Shown here: positions 1 through 7,976 of the stretch, piece by piece | How the letters are laid out: every line of letters begins with the position of its first letter | How positions within the stretch are numbered: the first letter of the stretch is position 1 | Source: Ectorhizobium quercum | GTDB taxonomy: Bacteria; Pseudomonadota; Alphaproteobacteria; Rhizobiales; Rhizobiaceae | Assembly (NCBI RefSeq): GCF_026552795.1 | Contig: NZ_JANFPI010000001.1 | Coordinates: 62,001-126,000, forward strand | Direction of reading: 5' to 3' | Length of the DNA: 64,000 nt | The notes under the pieces: model-generated | Database searches by the model: none | What the model saw: the letters and a program-made list of their open reading frames with translations, nothing else | What the model was told of the DNA's origin: nothing | Translations under genes and position numbers: made by a program

Positions 1-78
1 CATGTTTACCCGATGGCAAAACCCGATGGCCTTATCTTCCTTATGCGCCGGGATATTGCCGCCCGGCTCGTCGGGAGA

Positions 79-1449
79 ATGAACGTGCCGAAATTGACAT
101 TGAAATCGCTGGGCGGGGCGGGAACCGTCACCGGGTCGAAACATCTGCTCTCGCTGGGAGAGCATCGCATTCTCATAGATTGCGGCCTGTTTCAGGGATT
201 GAAGAACCTGCGCGAACTGAACTGGGCGAAGCTGCCGGTCGCGCCGCGCGATATCGATGCGGTGATCCTCACCCACGCCCATCTCGACCATAGCGGCTAT
301 CTGCCGCGGCTGGTGCGCGACGGGTATGGCGGCAAGGTCTATGCGACGCCCGCCACCCGCGACGTCGCCGAACTCATCCTGAAGGACAGCGGCTACCTTC
401 AGGAAAAGGACGCGGAGTTTTTGAACCGGCACCAGCTTTCCCGGCACAGGCCCGCCCTGCCGCTCTATGGCGCGCGGGATGCCGCGCGGGCGGTGGAGCA
501 TTTCTCGACGGTCGAATTCGGCCAGACGGTGCGGCTGGCGAACGGCGCCGCGTTCCGCTTCCGCCATGCAGGCCATATTCTCGGCGCCGCCAGCGTGGAG
601 ATCGAATGGGGCGGCACCCGGATCGTCTTTTCCGGCGATATCGGCCGTTACGGCGATCCGCTGCTGCCGGATCCCGTGCCGGTTGCGGAGGCCGATTACG
701 TCATGATCGAATCGACCTACGGCAACCGCCTTCACGACAGGAGCGACCCGGTGGACGTGCTGGGCGACATCGCCGAGCGGACCCTGAAACGCGGCGGCAC
801 GCTGATCATTCCGGCCTTTGCCGTCGGCCGGGCGCAGGAACTGCTGTATTACTTCTGGCGGCTGAGGAAGGCCGGTCGGCTCGACACGGCGCCCATCTTT
901 CTCGACAGCCCGATGGCTATCGATGCGACGGAGCTGATGATGCGGCACGCCGCCGACCACCGGCTCGACGCGGAGACGTGCAGGCAAGTGTTCGCAATCG
1001 CGCGCTATACGGATGATGTGGAGGCGTCGAAGGCCATCACGGCCAACCGCTTTCCGAAGATCGTCATTTCCGCTTCCGGCATGGCGACGGGCGGGCGGGT
1101 GCTGCACCACCTGAAGACCTTCGCGCCCGATCCGAGAAACACGATTCTGCTGGCCGGTTTCCAGGCGGCCGGCACGCGCGGCCGGGCGCTTCAGGAAGGA
1201 GCGAAGGAACTGAAGATCCACGGCATGTGGATACCGGTCAATGCGGAGGTGGACCAGCTCGACATGCTGTCCGCCCACGCGGATTCCGGCGAACTGATCC
1301 GCTGGCTGTCGGGTTTCCGGCGGCCGCCGCGCAAGGTCTTCATCGTTCACGGCGAACCGGAGGCGGCGGAAGCCCTTCGCATCCGCATCGGCAGGGAACT
1401 CGGATGGCAGGGCGTCGTGCCGCTGATGGATCAGGAGTTCGCCCTTTAA
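79..1449 (+). CDS. MBL-fold beta-CASP metallohydrolase (RNA-specificity domain protein)
   Basis: A 456-residue zinc metallohydrolase of the beta-CASP branch (CPSF73/YSH1-like), a group that generally cleaves RNA; the substrate here is unknown. The zinc motif HAHLDH is at residues 66-71, a second metal segment GHILGAAS and the SGDIG motif follow, then the beta-CASP insert and the C-terminal RMMBL segment with SAHADSGEL and the final IVHGEPEA histidine motif. I chose ATG 79 because the preceding GGGAGA can act as a ribosome site and homologues start close to the first beta strand; an upstream ATG at 13 in the same frame would add 22 residues with no family support. It is probably cytoplasmic, with no operon partner visible. 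Confident in family, not in substrate. Confidence 0.85.
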   Translation: MNVPKLTLKSLGGAGTVTGSKHLLSLGEHRILIDCGLFQGLKNLRELNWAKLPVAPRDIDAVILTHAHLDHSGYLPRLVRDGYGGKVYATPATRDVAELILKDSGYLQEKDAEFLNRHQLSRHRPALPLYGARDAARAVEHFSTVEFGQTVRLANGAAFRFRHAGHILGAASVEIEWGGTRIVFSGDIGRYGDPLLPDPVPVAEADYVMIESTYGNRLHDRSDPVDVLGDIAERTLKRGGTLIIPAFAVGRAQELLYYFWRLRKAGRLDTAPIFLDSPMAIDATELMMRHAADHRLDAETCRQVFAIARYTDDVEASKAITANRFPKIVISASGMATGGRVLHHLKTFAPDPRNTILLAGFQAAGTRGRALQEGAKELKIHGMWIPVNAEVDQLDMLSAHADSGELIRWLSGFRRPPRKVFIVHGEPEAAEALRIRIGRELGWQGVVPLMDQEFAL

Positions 1450-1544
1450 CGCGACGCAAAATCCCGATTCACGACTGTTTCATTCTAGAGTCTGGATGTT
1501 CTTTGGAATGTTCATCCTTGAAGGCGGGCTTCCCATGTAGAATG

Positions 1545-1558
1545 CTCGGTCTACCGAG
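1545..1558. promoter_or_regulatory. Candidate operator upstream of tctB
   Basis: A perfect dyad CTCGGT-CT-ACCGAG lies about 80 bp upstream of the chosen tctB start in the 190-bp gap after the metallohydrolase gene. A second weaker dyad, GGATG...CATCC, is nearby at about 1494-1517. Either could bind a regulator of the transporter operon. Inferred from symmetry only. Confidence 0.3.
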
Positions 1559-1638
1559 TATCTGGAATGAAAAGTGCCGAACCGCATGATTTGGCCTCAC
1601 CGATTTCGGCGCTGGTTGTCGGAGGGTATCGAGGCGAA

Positions 1639-2130
1639 ATGGTGGACGGACAGGGCGGCGAAGCCGATATTTCCCACAGGCCGCTGGGCCTTTTCCTGAT
1701 CGTGGCGGGGCTCGTGGCCCTGTGGATCGCGCGCGACTACGATATCGGAACCTTCATCAGCATGGGGCCGGGCTTCTTCCCGGTCGCCGTGTCCGGTTGC
1801 CTCGTCGTCTTCGGGGTGCTGGTCCTGCTCATGAGCGGCCGGGACCTGCCGGAAGGCGAGCGCCGGGCCGGCACGCCGGTGCCGTTTCTCCACCGGCTGC
1901 GGGTGCTTGCGGCCATCGCGGGCGCCATCGTTCTCTTCGGCCTGACGCTGCGCAGCCTCGGCCTGCCGGTCGCGGCCTTCCTGCTGGTGTTCGTGGCCGG
2001 TCTCGCCCGTCCCGTCGAGCATCCCCTCGTGGCCATCGCCACGGCGGCGGTCCTGTCCGCCTTCACGACCCTTCTGTTCGTCGTGCTGCTCAAGCTGAAC
2101 ATTCCGATCCTGCCGGAGTTCCTGCGGTGA
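1639..2130 (+). CDS. tctB: Tripartite tricarboxylate transporter small membrane subunit TctB
   Basis: A 163-residue small integral membrane subunit of a tripartite tricarboxylate transporter (TTT), which with TctA forms the inner-membrane part of a binding-protein-dependent secondary carrier. Four hydrophobic segments are visible: near residues 20-35, 45-60, 85-105 and 115-160. The motif YDIGTFISMGPGFFP after the first helix is typical of TctB. ATG 1639 is preferred to the upstream ATG 1567 because GAGGCGAA sits just before it and the extra 24 residues are not TctB-like. The stop codon overlaps the GTG start of tctA, so the two are translationally coupled. The transported acid cannot be told from sequence. 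Confidence 0.85.
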   Translation: MVDGQGGEADISHRPLGLFLIVAGLVALWIARDYDIGTFISMGPGFFPVAVSGCLVVFGVLVLLMSGRDLPEGERRAGTPVPFLHRLRVLAAIAGAIVLFGLTLRSLGLPVAAFLLVFVAGLARPVEHPLVAIATAAVLSAFTTLLFVVLLKLNIPILPEFLR

Positions 2131-3644
2131 TCAACGGCATCGACGTTTTCGGCGGCATGGCCCTCGGGCTTCAGGTCGCGATGGACCCGACCAATATCCT
2201 CTTCTGCCTGCTCGGCTGCCTCGTCGGCACGCTGGTCGGCGTGCTGCCGGGCCTCGGCCCCACCGCGACGATCGCCATCCTGCTGCCGATGACCTTCGGA
2301 CTGGAGCCCGTGACCGGCCTCATCACCCTTGCCGGCATCTATTACGGTGCGCAATACGGCGGCTCGACCACGGCCATCCTGCTGCGGCTGCCGGGCGAAT
2401 CCTCCTCCGTGGTGACGGCGCTCGACGGTTACGCCATGACCCGCAACGGGCGCGGCGGGGCCGCCCTCGCCATCGCCGCGCTTTCCTCCTTCGTCGCCGG
2501 CACGGTCGCCACCTTCTTCATGGCCGCCTTCGCGCCGGCGCTGGCCGGGCTGGTGCTCCGGTTCGGGGCGCCGGAATATTTCATGCTGATGCTGCTCGGC
2601 CTCATCACCTCGGTGGTGCTGGCGCAGGGCTCGGCCGTGCGGGCGCTGGCGATGGTGCTGTTCGGCCTGCTGCTCGGCCTTGCCGGAACCGACATCAATT
2701 CCGGCCAGTACCGCTACGATTTCGGCTTCATCGAGCTGCTCGACGGCATTCCCTTCGTGCCGCTGGTCGTCGGCCTGTTCGGCGTCGCGGATATTCTCGT
2801 CACGCTCGAGCGGGCGGTTCGCGACGGCCTGCCGCCAGCGCTGGGACGCATCACGAGCCTGTGGCCGACGAAAGAGGAAGCGCGCCGCGCCACGCCCGCG
2901 ACGCTGCGCGGCACGATGATCGGCCTTTTTCTCGGCCTGTTGCCGGGCGGCGGCGCGCTGCTTTCGTCCTATCTCGCCTACACGGCGGAAAAGCGCCTGT
3001 CGAAAACGCCGGAAAAGTTCGGCAGCGGCATGGTGGAGGGCGTGGCCTCGCCCGAAGCGGCGAACAATGCCGGCGCACAGACCGCCTTCCTGCCGCTGCT
3101 GACGCTGGGCATTCCCTCCAACGCCATCATGGCGCTGATGGTCGGGGCGATGATGGTGCACGGCATCGTGCCCGGCCCGCGCATCATGACCGGTCAGCCG
3201 GATCTGTTCTGGGGGCTGATCGCCAGCATGTGGATCGGTAACCTGATGCTCCTGGTCATCAACCTGCCGCTGGTGGGCATCTGGGTGCAGATGCTGCGCA
3301 TCCGCTACCGCTATCTGTTCCCGACCATTCTTCTGGTCAGCGTCGTTGGCATCTACGGCGTCGAATTCACCACCTTCGACGTCTATCTCACCGCCGTCTT
3401 CGGCGTTCTCGGCTATTTCCTCCACAAGTGGCGCTGCGAGCCGGCGCCGCTGATCCTCGCCTTCGTGCTGGGGCCGATGATGGAGGAATATTTCCGCCGC
3501 TCGATGCTGGTGGCGCGCGGCGATCCGATGATCTTCGTCCAGCACCCGATCAGCCTGGCCATGCTCGTCGTCGTTGTGGCGCTGCTGGCGAGTCTTTTGT
3601 TTCCGTTCATTCGAAATTTCCGGCAACGGGCCTTTGCCGAATAA
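2127..3644 (+). CDS. tctA: Tripartite tricarboxylate transporter large permease TctA
   Basis: A 505-residue polytopic permease of the TctA family, the conducting subunit of the TTT carrier. The family hallmark near residue 25, GTLVGVLPGLGPTATIAI, is followed by YYGAQYGGSTTAIL, and its internal repeat GLFLGLLPGGGALLSSY appears near residue 265, as expected for the duplicated structure. The start is a GTG overlapping the tctB stop (GTGA), and the length matches the family (about 500). It lies between tctB and tctC in the order B-A-C. High confidence in family; substrate unknown. Confidence 0.92.
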   Translation: MINGIDVFGGMALGLQVAMDPTNILFCLLGCLVGTLVGVLPGLGPTATIAILLPMTFGLEPVTGLITLAGIYYGAQYGGSTTAILLRLPGESSSVVTALDGYAMTRNGRGGAALAIAALSSFVAGTVATFFMAAFAPALAGLVLRFGAPEYFMLMLLGLITSVVLAQGSAVRALAMVLFGLLLGLAGTDINSGQYRYDFGFIELLDGIPFVPLVVGLFGVADILVTLERAVRDGLPPALGRITSLWPTKEEARRATPATLRGTMIGLFLGLLPGGGALLSSYLAYTAEKRLSKTPEKFGSGMVEGVASPEAANNAGAQTAFLPLLTLGIPSNAIMALMVGAMMVHGIVPGPRIMTGQPDLFWGLIASMWIGNLMLLVINLPLVGIWVQMLRIRYRYLFPTILLVSVVGIYGVEFTTFDVYLTAVFGVLGYFLHKWRCEPAPLILAFVLGPMMEEYFRRSMLVARGDPMIFVQHPISLAMLVVVVALLASLLFPFIRNFRQRAFAE

Positions 3645-3666
3645 TCGTTCCAAGGAGGACACCTGC

Positions 3667-4650
3667 ATGAACCCGACCCCGTTTCCCCGTTTCACCCGGC
3701 GCGCGGTGCTGGCGGCGGCCGCCGTCATGGCGGCCGGCCTGCCGGCGCAGGCGCAGGACTTTCCCTCGCGCCAGATCGACTACATCATTCCCTATAATGC
3801 CGGCGGCCTCAGCGACAACATCTCCCGCCTGCTCGGGGAAAAGCTGACCGCCCTGACCGGCCAGCAGGTCATCAACGACTACAAGCCCGGCGCCGGCGGC
3901 GCGATCGGCGCCAACTTCTTCGTCCGCACCCCGGCCGACGGCTATACGCTGCTGCAATCCACCAACAGCTTCTACGGCATCATTCCCTTCGTCACCAAGG
4001 TGGAGTACGAGCCGCTGAAGGATCTGGTGCCGCTCGTCCTCGTCGGCGACGCGCCGATGATCATCGCCGTCAATCCCTCCGTGCCCGCCAATACGCTGCC
4101 GGAACTGATCGACTACGCCAAGGCCAATCCGGGCGCGCTCGCCTTCGGCACGGCCGGCAAGGGCACGGTCGGGCATCTCAGCGGCGAATGGCTGCAAAAG
4201 CGCGCCGGCATCGAACTCCTGCATATTCCCTATAACGGCACGCCCGCCGCCCTTCAGGCCGCCCTGTCCAACGAGGCGCAGATCGTCTTCGGCCCGGAAA
4301 GCGCCGAACATATCGCCGCCGGCACGCTGAAGGGCATCGCCGTTCTCGGCGACCAGCGCTGGGACAAGGTGCCGGACCTGCCGGCCACCGCCGAGGCCGG
4401 TCTCGAAGGCTGGGCGCCCCGCAGCTGGCATACGGTGTCGGTGCAGGGCGCCGTGCCGGACGACATCAAGCAGAAGCTGAACGAGCTGATCAACGGCATT
4501 CTCGAACAGCCGGACGTGCGCGAGAAGGTGGCCGGCTTCGGCCTCATTCCCGGCATCGAAACGCTGGAGGGCGCGCGCCAGCGCGCCGTCGACGACCGCG
4601 AGCAGTTCGGCGAACTCATCCGCGACGCGGGTCTCGCCGTCGTCCGGTAA
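3667..4650 (+). CDS. tctC: TTT-family periplasmic substrate-binding protein TctC
   Basis: A 327-residue periplasmic binding protein (Bug/TctC family) that captures the substrate for TctAB. The N-terminal signal has a twin-arginine-like TRRAVLAAAA stretch and an AQA cleavage region near residue 27. Mature-protein hallmarks follow: IDYIIPYNAGGLSD, PGAGGAIGANFF and FGTAGKGTVGHLSGEW. ATG 3667 has a strong AAGGAGG ribosome site at about 3652. It sits 22 bp after tctA. Bug proteins bind many carboxylates or amides, so the ligand remains open; the following CapA-like gene may act on the imported compound or on something related. Confidence 0.9.
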   Translation: MNPTPFPRFTRRAVLAAAAVMAAGLPAQAQDFPSRQIDYIIPYNAGGLSDNISRLLGEKLTALTGQQVINDYKPGAGGAIGANFFVRTPADGYTLLQSTNSFYGIIPFVTKVEYEPLKDLVPLVLVGDAPMIIAVNPSVPANTLPELIDYAKANPGALAFGTAGKGTVGHLSGEWLQKRAGIELLHIPYNGTPAALQAALSNEAQIVFGPESAEHIAAGTLKGIAVLGDQRWDKVPDLPATAEAGLEGWAPRSWHTVSVQGAVPDDIKQKLNELINGILEQPDVREKVAGFGLIPGIETLEGARQRAVDDREQFGELIRDAGLAVVR

Positions 4651-4701
4651 GGGCGGCAGGCCGGAGATGGCGGGCCGGACCGGGTGTTGCAACAACGCGC
4701 C

Positions 4702-4730
4702 TCCTGCCATGACCGACCGTCATGGCAGGA
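4702..4730. terminator. Perfect 12-bp hairpin between tctC and the capA-like gene
   Basis: TCCTGCCATGAC (4702-4713), a 5-nt loop CGACC, then the exact reverse complement GTCATGGCAGGA (4719-4730). No T-run follows on the plus strand. It could end or reduce transcription after tctC, protect the tctBAC message, or be an operator for the downstream gene. Confidence 0.5.
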
Positions 4731-4778
4731 TCGTCCCGCCGTCATTTCAGCCGTCGTGAACATGGAAAGGACTTGAAA

Positions 4779-6104
4779 ATGCGTATCGTGGCAAGCGGCG
4801 ACGCCCTGTTTTCCGGGGGCAATCTGTCAGGCAGGCTCGACCCGCGCCTGCTGGAGCGGATCGAGGATTCCGACGCGGCCTTCACCAATGCCGAGTTCAT
4901 CTGCCCGGCCTACGGCACGCCGCCGGCGCCGCGCCGCTTCATCACCGCCGTCGGCATCGAGGCGGTAGACGAGCTGACGTCGATCGGCATCAATCTCCTG
5001 TCCTTCGCCAACAATCACACCGGCGATTTCGGGCCGCAGGGCGTCATCGACACCATCGAGGCCTGCGAGGCGCGCGGCGTGATCCACAGCGGCATCGGCC
5101 GCAGCCTGGAGGAAGCGCGCATGCCGCATTTCCTCGATACGGACAAGGGCCGCATTTCGCTGATTTCGGTCAGCACCACCCGTTCGGCGGAGTTCGCGGC
5201 AAGCTCGCCGGGCACCGGCATTTCCGCCCGCCCGGGCCTCAACCCGTTGCGGTGGGGCCGCGCCTATGTGCTGCCCGACGAGGAGTTCCGGCAGATCCGG
5301 GCGATCGAGGAAAAGCTCGGCATCGCCGCCAGCCGCCGCGAGGTGATGGCGGTCGAGGTGATGGCCGACCCGGGCGAGGACCGCATCCCCTTCGGCTCCG
5401 CCTTCGAGGGCTCGTTGCAGTTCGAACGCGGCGAAACCGCCCATGTGCGCTATCATTTCAACGAGCGTGACGCCCGGGCCATTCTCGAAAACATCCGCGA
5501 TGCCGCCAACCGCTCGGAAATCGTGCTGCTCAGCCTGCACGCCCATGAGGGCACGGAGGAGAACTGGTATTCGCCGCGCCCGGCGCCGTTCATCGAGGAG
5601 TTCGCCCGCCAGGCCATCGATGCCGGCGCCACGGCTGTCATCGGCCACGGCCCGCACATGCTGCGGGGGATCGAGTTCCACAAGGGCCGGCCGATCTTCT
5701 ATTCGCTCGGCAGCCTCCTGATGGAGTTCGAGGCCGGCATGCAGAAGATGACGCCGGAAATGTATGAAACCTACGGCTTCGGCCGCGATGCGCTGCCCTC
5801 GCACCTGCACCGTTCGCGGGCCAGCGACGCTGAGGGAAGGCCGATCGGTTTCTACGCCGACGCCCGCTTTGCGAAATCCTGCATCGCCATCTGCGATTTC
5901 GACGATGACGGCGTGAAGATCAGCCTGGCCGCCATCGACCTCGGCTTCGACCGCAAGCGTGCCTCGGAACGCGGCCTGCCGGCGCTCGCCGAACCGGCGC
6001 TGGCCCGCGAGATCGCCGCCGATCTGGCCGAAATGAGCAAGGCCTACGGCACGCGGGTCGTCTACGACCAGGCCGATGGCCTCATCCGGGTCGGCGCGCC
6101 GTAA
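4779..6104 (+). CDS. CapA family metallophosphatase-like protein
   Basis: A 441-residue protein of the CapA/PgsA (PGA_cap) family, calcineurin-like metal-binding proteins first known from poly-gamma-glutamate synthesis. Visible hallmarks: an N-terminal ASGDALFSGG strand-loop, DAAFTNAEFICPAYG, the metal loop SFANNHTGDFG near residue 90, LSLHAHEGTEENW near residue 250, and VIGHGPHMLRGIEF followed by YSLGSLLMEF. There is no signal peptide or membrane anchor, unlike capsule-synthesis CapA, so it is probably cytoplasmic. ATG 4779 follows GAAAGGA. Lying directly after tctBAC without capBC partners, it more likely acts on a transported metabolite than on capsule; this is inference. Confidence 0.8.
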   Translation: MRIVASGDALFSGGNLSGRLDPRLLERIEDSDAAFTNAEFICPAYGTPPAPRRFITAVGIEAVDELTSIGINLLSFANNHTGDFGPQGVIDTIEACEARGVIHSGIGRSLEEARMPHFLDTDKGRISLISVSTTRSAEFAASSPGTGISARPGLNPLRWGRAYVLPDEEFRQIRAIEEKLGIAASRREVMAVEVMADPGEDRIPFGSAFEGSLQFERGETAHVRYHFNERDARAILENIRDAANRSEIVLLSLHAHEGTEENWYSPRPAPFIEEFARQAIDAGATAVIGHGPHMLRGIEFHKGRPIFYSLGSLLMEFEAGMQKMTPEMYETYGFGRDALPSHLHRSRASDAEGRPIGFYADARFAKSCIAICDFDDDGVKISLAAIDLGFDRKRASERGLPALAEPALAREIAADLAEMSKAYGTRVVYDQADGLIRVGAP

Positions 6105-6123
6105 AGCGCGCCGCGGAAATGCT

Positions 6124-6849
6124 TTAGCTGACCAGCGTCAGGCCACCGTCCACGGTGATCGTCTGTCCGGTGATGAAGCCGCATTGCATCAGGAACACGT
6201 AGGCCATCGAAACCTCCTCGATTTCCGCCGTGCGGCCCAGTGGAATCGAGCGGGCGAAATTCTGCCGTGTCGCCTCGACCTCGGCCGGTGCCATATGGCG
6301 CCAGAGCGGGGTCGGGGTCCATGTCGGCGCGACGGCGTTCACCCGCGCCCTGGGAGCCAGTTCGGCTGCCAGACCCTGCACCATCGTCCGCACCGCATCG
6401 TTGCCGATGATCGCGCCGGAGGCATTGTGCGGTCGTCCGCCCGAGCCGGCGGTGAAGGTCAGGCTGCCGCCCTCGGCCACTTTCGGCGCGGCGGCGCGGG
6501 CGATGCGCAGATTGGCGAAGAGCTTTTCCTCGACCGCCCGGCGGATCGTGGCGAAATCGGCATCGAGAAAGCCGCCGCCCATGAAGCCGCCCGCCATCGA
6601 GACGAGATGGTCGAAACGCTCGATCCGGCCGAAGAAGCCGTCGACCGATGCCTCGTCGGCGGCATCCAGCACATGGCTTTGCGCCACATGCCCGGCCGCG
6701 GTGAACTCCTCGACGCAGCGGGCGAGCTTGCCGTCGTCGCGGCCGGTCAGGATCAGCTTCGCGCCCAGGCCGGCGACCACCTGCGCGGTGGCCCTGCCGA
6801 AACCCGAGGTGCCGCCGATCACGACGATGGTCTTGTCCCTGAGGTCCAT
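6124..6849 (-). CDS. SDR-family protein lacking the catalytic Tyr-x3-Lys
   Basis: A 241-residue short-chain dehydrogenase/reductase fold. The NAD(P)-binding glycine motif is present near residue 11 (GGTSGFGRATA), as are the NAG-like MAGGFMGGG region and the C-terminal NAVAPTWTPTP and ITGQTITVDGG. Where classical SDRs carry Y-x3-K, this protein has IIGND (residues 147-151), so tyrosine and lysine are both replaced. It may bind a nucleotide without normal dehydrogenase activity. The start has a GAAGGAAG ribosome site. It is the last gene of a probable minus-strand unit with the GlcG-like and MarR genes (gaps 35 and 11 bp). Confidence 0.8.
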   Translation of the reverse strand: MDLRDKTIVVIGGTSGFGRATAQVVAGLGAKLILTGRDDGKLARCVEEFTAAGHVAQSHVLDAADEASVDGFFGRIERFDHLVSMAGGFMGGGFLDADFATIRRAVEEKLFANLRIARAAAPKVAEGGSLTFTAGSGGRPHNASGAIIGNDAVRTMVQGLAAELAPRARVNAVAPTWTPTPLWRHMAPAEVEATRQNFARSIPLGRTAEIEEVSMAYVFLMQCGFITGQTITVDGGLTLVS

Positions 6850-6884
6850 CTCATTCTTCCTTCTGTGTCATCCCGTCGAAAGGG

Positions 6885-7307
6885 TCATGCCGCGGCAAGG
6901 GCGCCGGCAAGCTCGGCGGCGACGGCCTGATCGCCATCGCCGGACGAACCGCTGACGCCGACGGCGCCGGCCACCGCGCCGTCGACCAGCACCGGCATCC
7001 CGCCTTGCAGCGGCAGCAGCCCCGGTGTCGTGGCCATCGAGGGCGTTCCGCCGTTGATCATGTCTTCGAACAGTTTCGACGGCGCCTTGAGGAAGGCCGC
7101 CGTCCGCGCCTTGCCGATCGCGACGTCGATCGTCACGAGCGCTGCGCCGTCCATGCGCGCGAAGGCCAGCAGATGGCCGGAACGGTCGACGACGGCGAGG
7201 CTCAGCGCCATGCCGCGCGCCGATGCGATCCCCTGTCCGTGCGCGATCAGCGCCTGCGCCGCCGTCAGCGTCAGTTCGGCATGGGTAATGGTCGGATGGT
7301 CCTGCAT
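6885..7307 (-). CDS. GlcG/HbpS-like protein
   Basis: A 140-residue single-domain protein of the GlcG/HbpS (DUF336) family, whose members bind heme or small ligands or occur in glycolate, diol or aromatic catabolic operons. Diagnostic segments are ALSLAVVDRSGHLLAFARMDGA, SKLFEDMINGGTPSM and GLLPLQGGMPVLVDGAVAGAVGVSG, the last being the family's glycine-rich end. The start at 7307 has GAGAGAGCGAA before it; a longer frame extends into the MarR gene but is not supported. It lies between the MarR and SDR-like genes, so is probably under the same MarR control. The exact role is unknown. Confidence 0.82.
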   Translation of the reverse strand: MQDHPTITHAELTLTAAQALIAHGQGIASARGMALSLAVVDRSGHLLAFARMDGAALVTIDVAIGKARTAAFLKAPSKLFEDMINGGTPSMATTPGLLPLQGGMPVLVDGAVAGAVGVSGSSGDGDQAVAAELAGALAAA

Positions 7308-7318
7308 TTCGCTCTCTC

Positions 7319-7801
7319 TCACGGTTCGGGTGGTGGGGACGCGCCATTGGCGATGACGCGCTCCAGAAATTCCAGGAATTGTGCGCTCTCTTCGGCGGAG
7401 AAGCCGCGCAGGTGCCCGGCGATCACCTCGGAGGCGATGGGGCGGATGGCGGGATAGAGCGCCTCGCCGGCGGGCGTCAGTTCGAGGCGGGCCGCCCGGC
7501 CGTCCTCCGGCGAGGGCAGGCGCCGGACGAGGCCTTGCCGCTCCAGCCGGTCGAGCATCCGCGTCATCGCGCCGCTGTCCTTGCCGAGACTGCGGCAGAG
7601 ATCGCTTGCCGTGGCGGCGAGGCCGCCGCCGATGCGGATCAGTACGATCCACTGCGCGCCGCTGATGCCGAAGGAGCGTGCGCGCCGGTCCACCGCCGCC
7701 GTCATGATGGCGGCCGCATCGATCAGGGCCCGCCCGATATTGTGCTGGGGGTGGTAATCGGCGCCGTCCGGCGAGGGGTGGGGATTTTCAGGAAGCGACA
7801 T
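7319..7801 (-). CDS. MarR family transcriptional regulator
   Basis: A 160-residue winged-helix regulator. The family core runs from about residue 40: SGAQWIVLIRIGGG, ASDLCRSLGKDSGAMTRMLDRLERQGLVRR (recognition helix), then the wing with PSPEDGRAARLELTPAG. Most MarR proteins are dimeric repressors released by small phenolic or oxidant ligands. A perfect palindrome lies 13 bp upstream of its ATG, so it most likely represses itself with the glcG- and SDR-like genes and possibly the divergent gene at 7977. Confident in family. Confidence 0.9.
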   Translation of the reverse strand: MSLPENPHPSPDGADYHPQHNIGRALIDAAAIMTAAVDRRARSFGISGAQWIVLIRIGGGLAATASDLCRSLGKDSGAMTRMLDRLERQGLVRRLPSPEDGRAARLELTPAGEALYPAIRPIASEVIAGHLRGFSAEESAQFLEFLERVIANGASPPPEP

Positions 7802-7814
7802 GGCCTTGCATCCG

Positions 7815-7838
7815 ATTTATCTGCCTAGGCAGATAAAT
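7815..7838. promoter_or_regulatory. Perfect 24-bp palindrome, probable MarR operator
   Basis: ATTTATCTGCCT at 7815-7826 is followed directly by its exact reverse complement at 7827-7838. It lies between the MarR start (7801) and the divergent gene. This length and perfect symmetry suit a MarR dimer site. Confidence 0.75.
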
Positions 7839-7864
7839 GGTTTCGATGAGAGAAAGTCAAGGGA

Positions 7865-7874
7865 CGCCTAGGCG
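7865..7874. promoter_or_regulatory. Secondary MarR-type half operator
   Basis: CGCCTAGGCG is a 10-bp palindrome sharing the core GCCTAGGC with the 24-bp palindrome; the two centres are 43 bp apart, about four helical turns. Possibly a weaker second site for the same protein. Confidence 0.4.
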
Positions 7875-7976
7875 ACTTTTGCGCGTTTGCGGGATTATGA
7901 AAAGTCACGGTTCGTTGTAGTGGTGGAGAACCGCGAAGGTCGGCAAGGCGGCGACACGGCTGAAGGTGAGGTTTCG

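Noticed and set aside
1737-3728. Long antisense open frame (663 codons) across tctBA
   Set aside because: Compositional shadow of a high-GC gene: rich in His, Arg and Gln, no domain, no start signal, and the plus-strand frame is a clear transporter.
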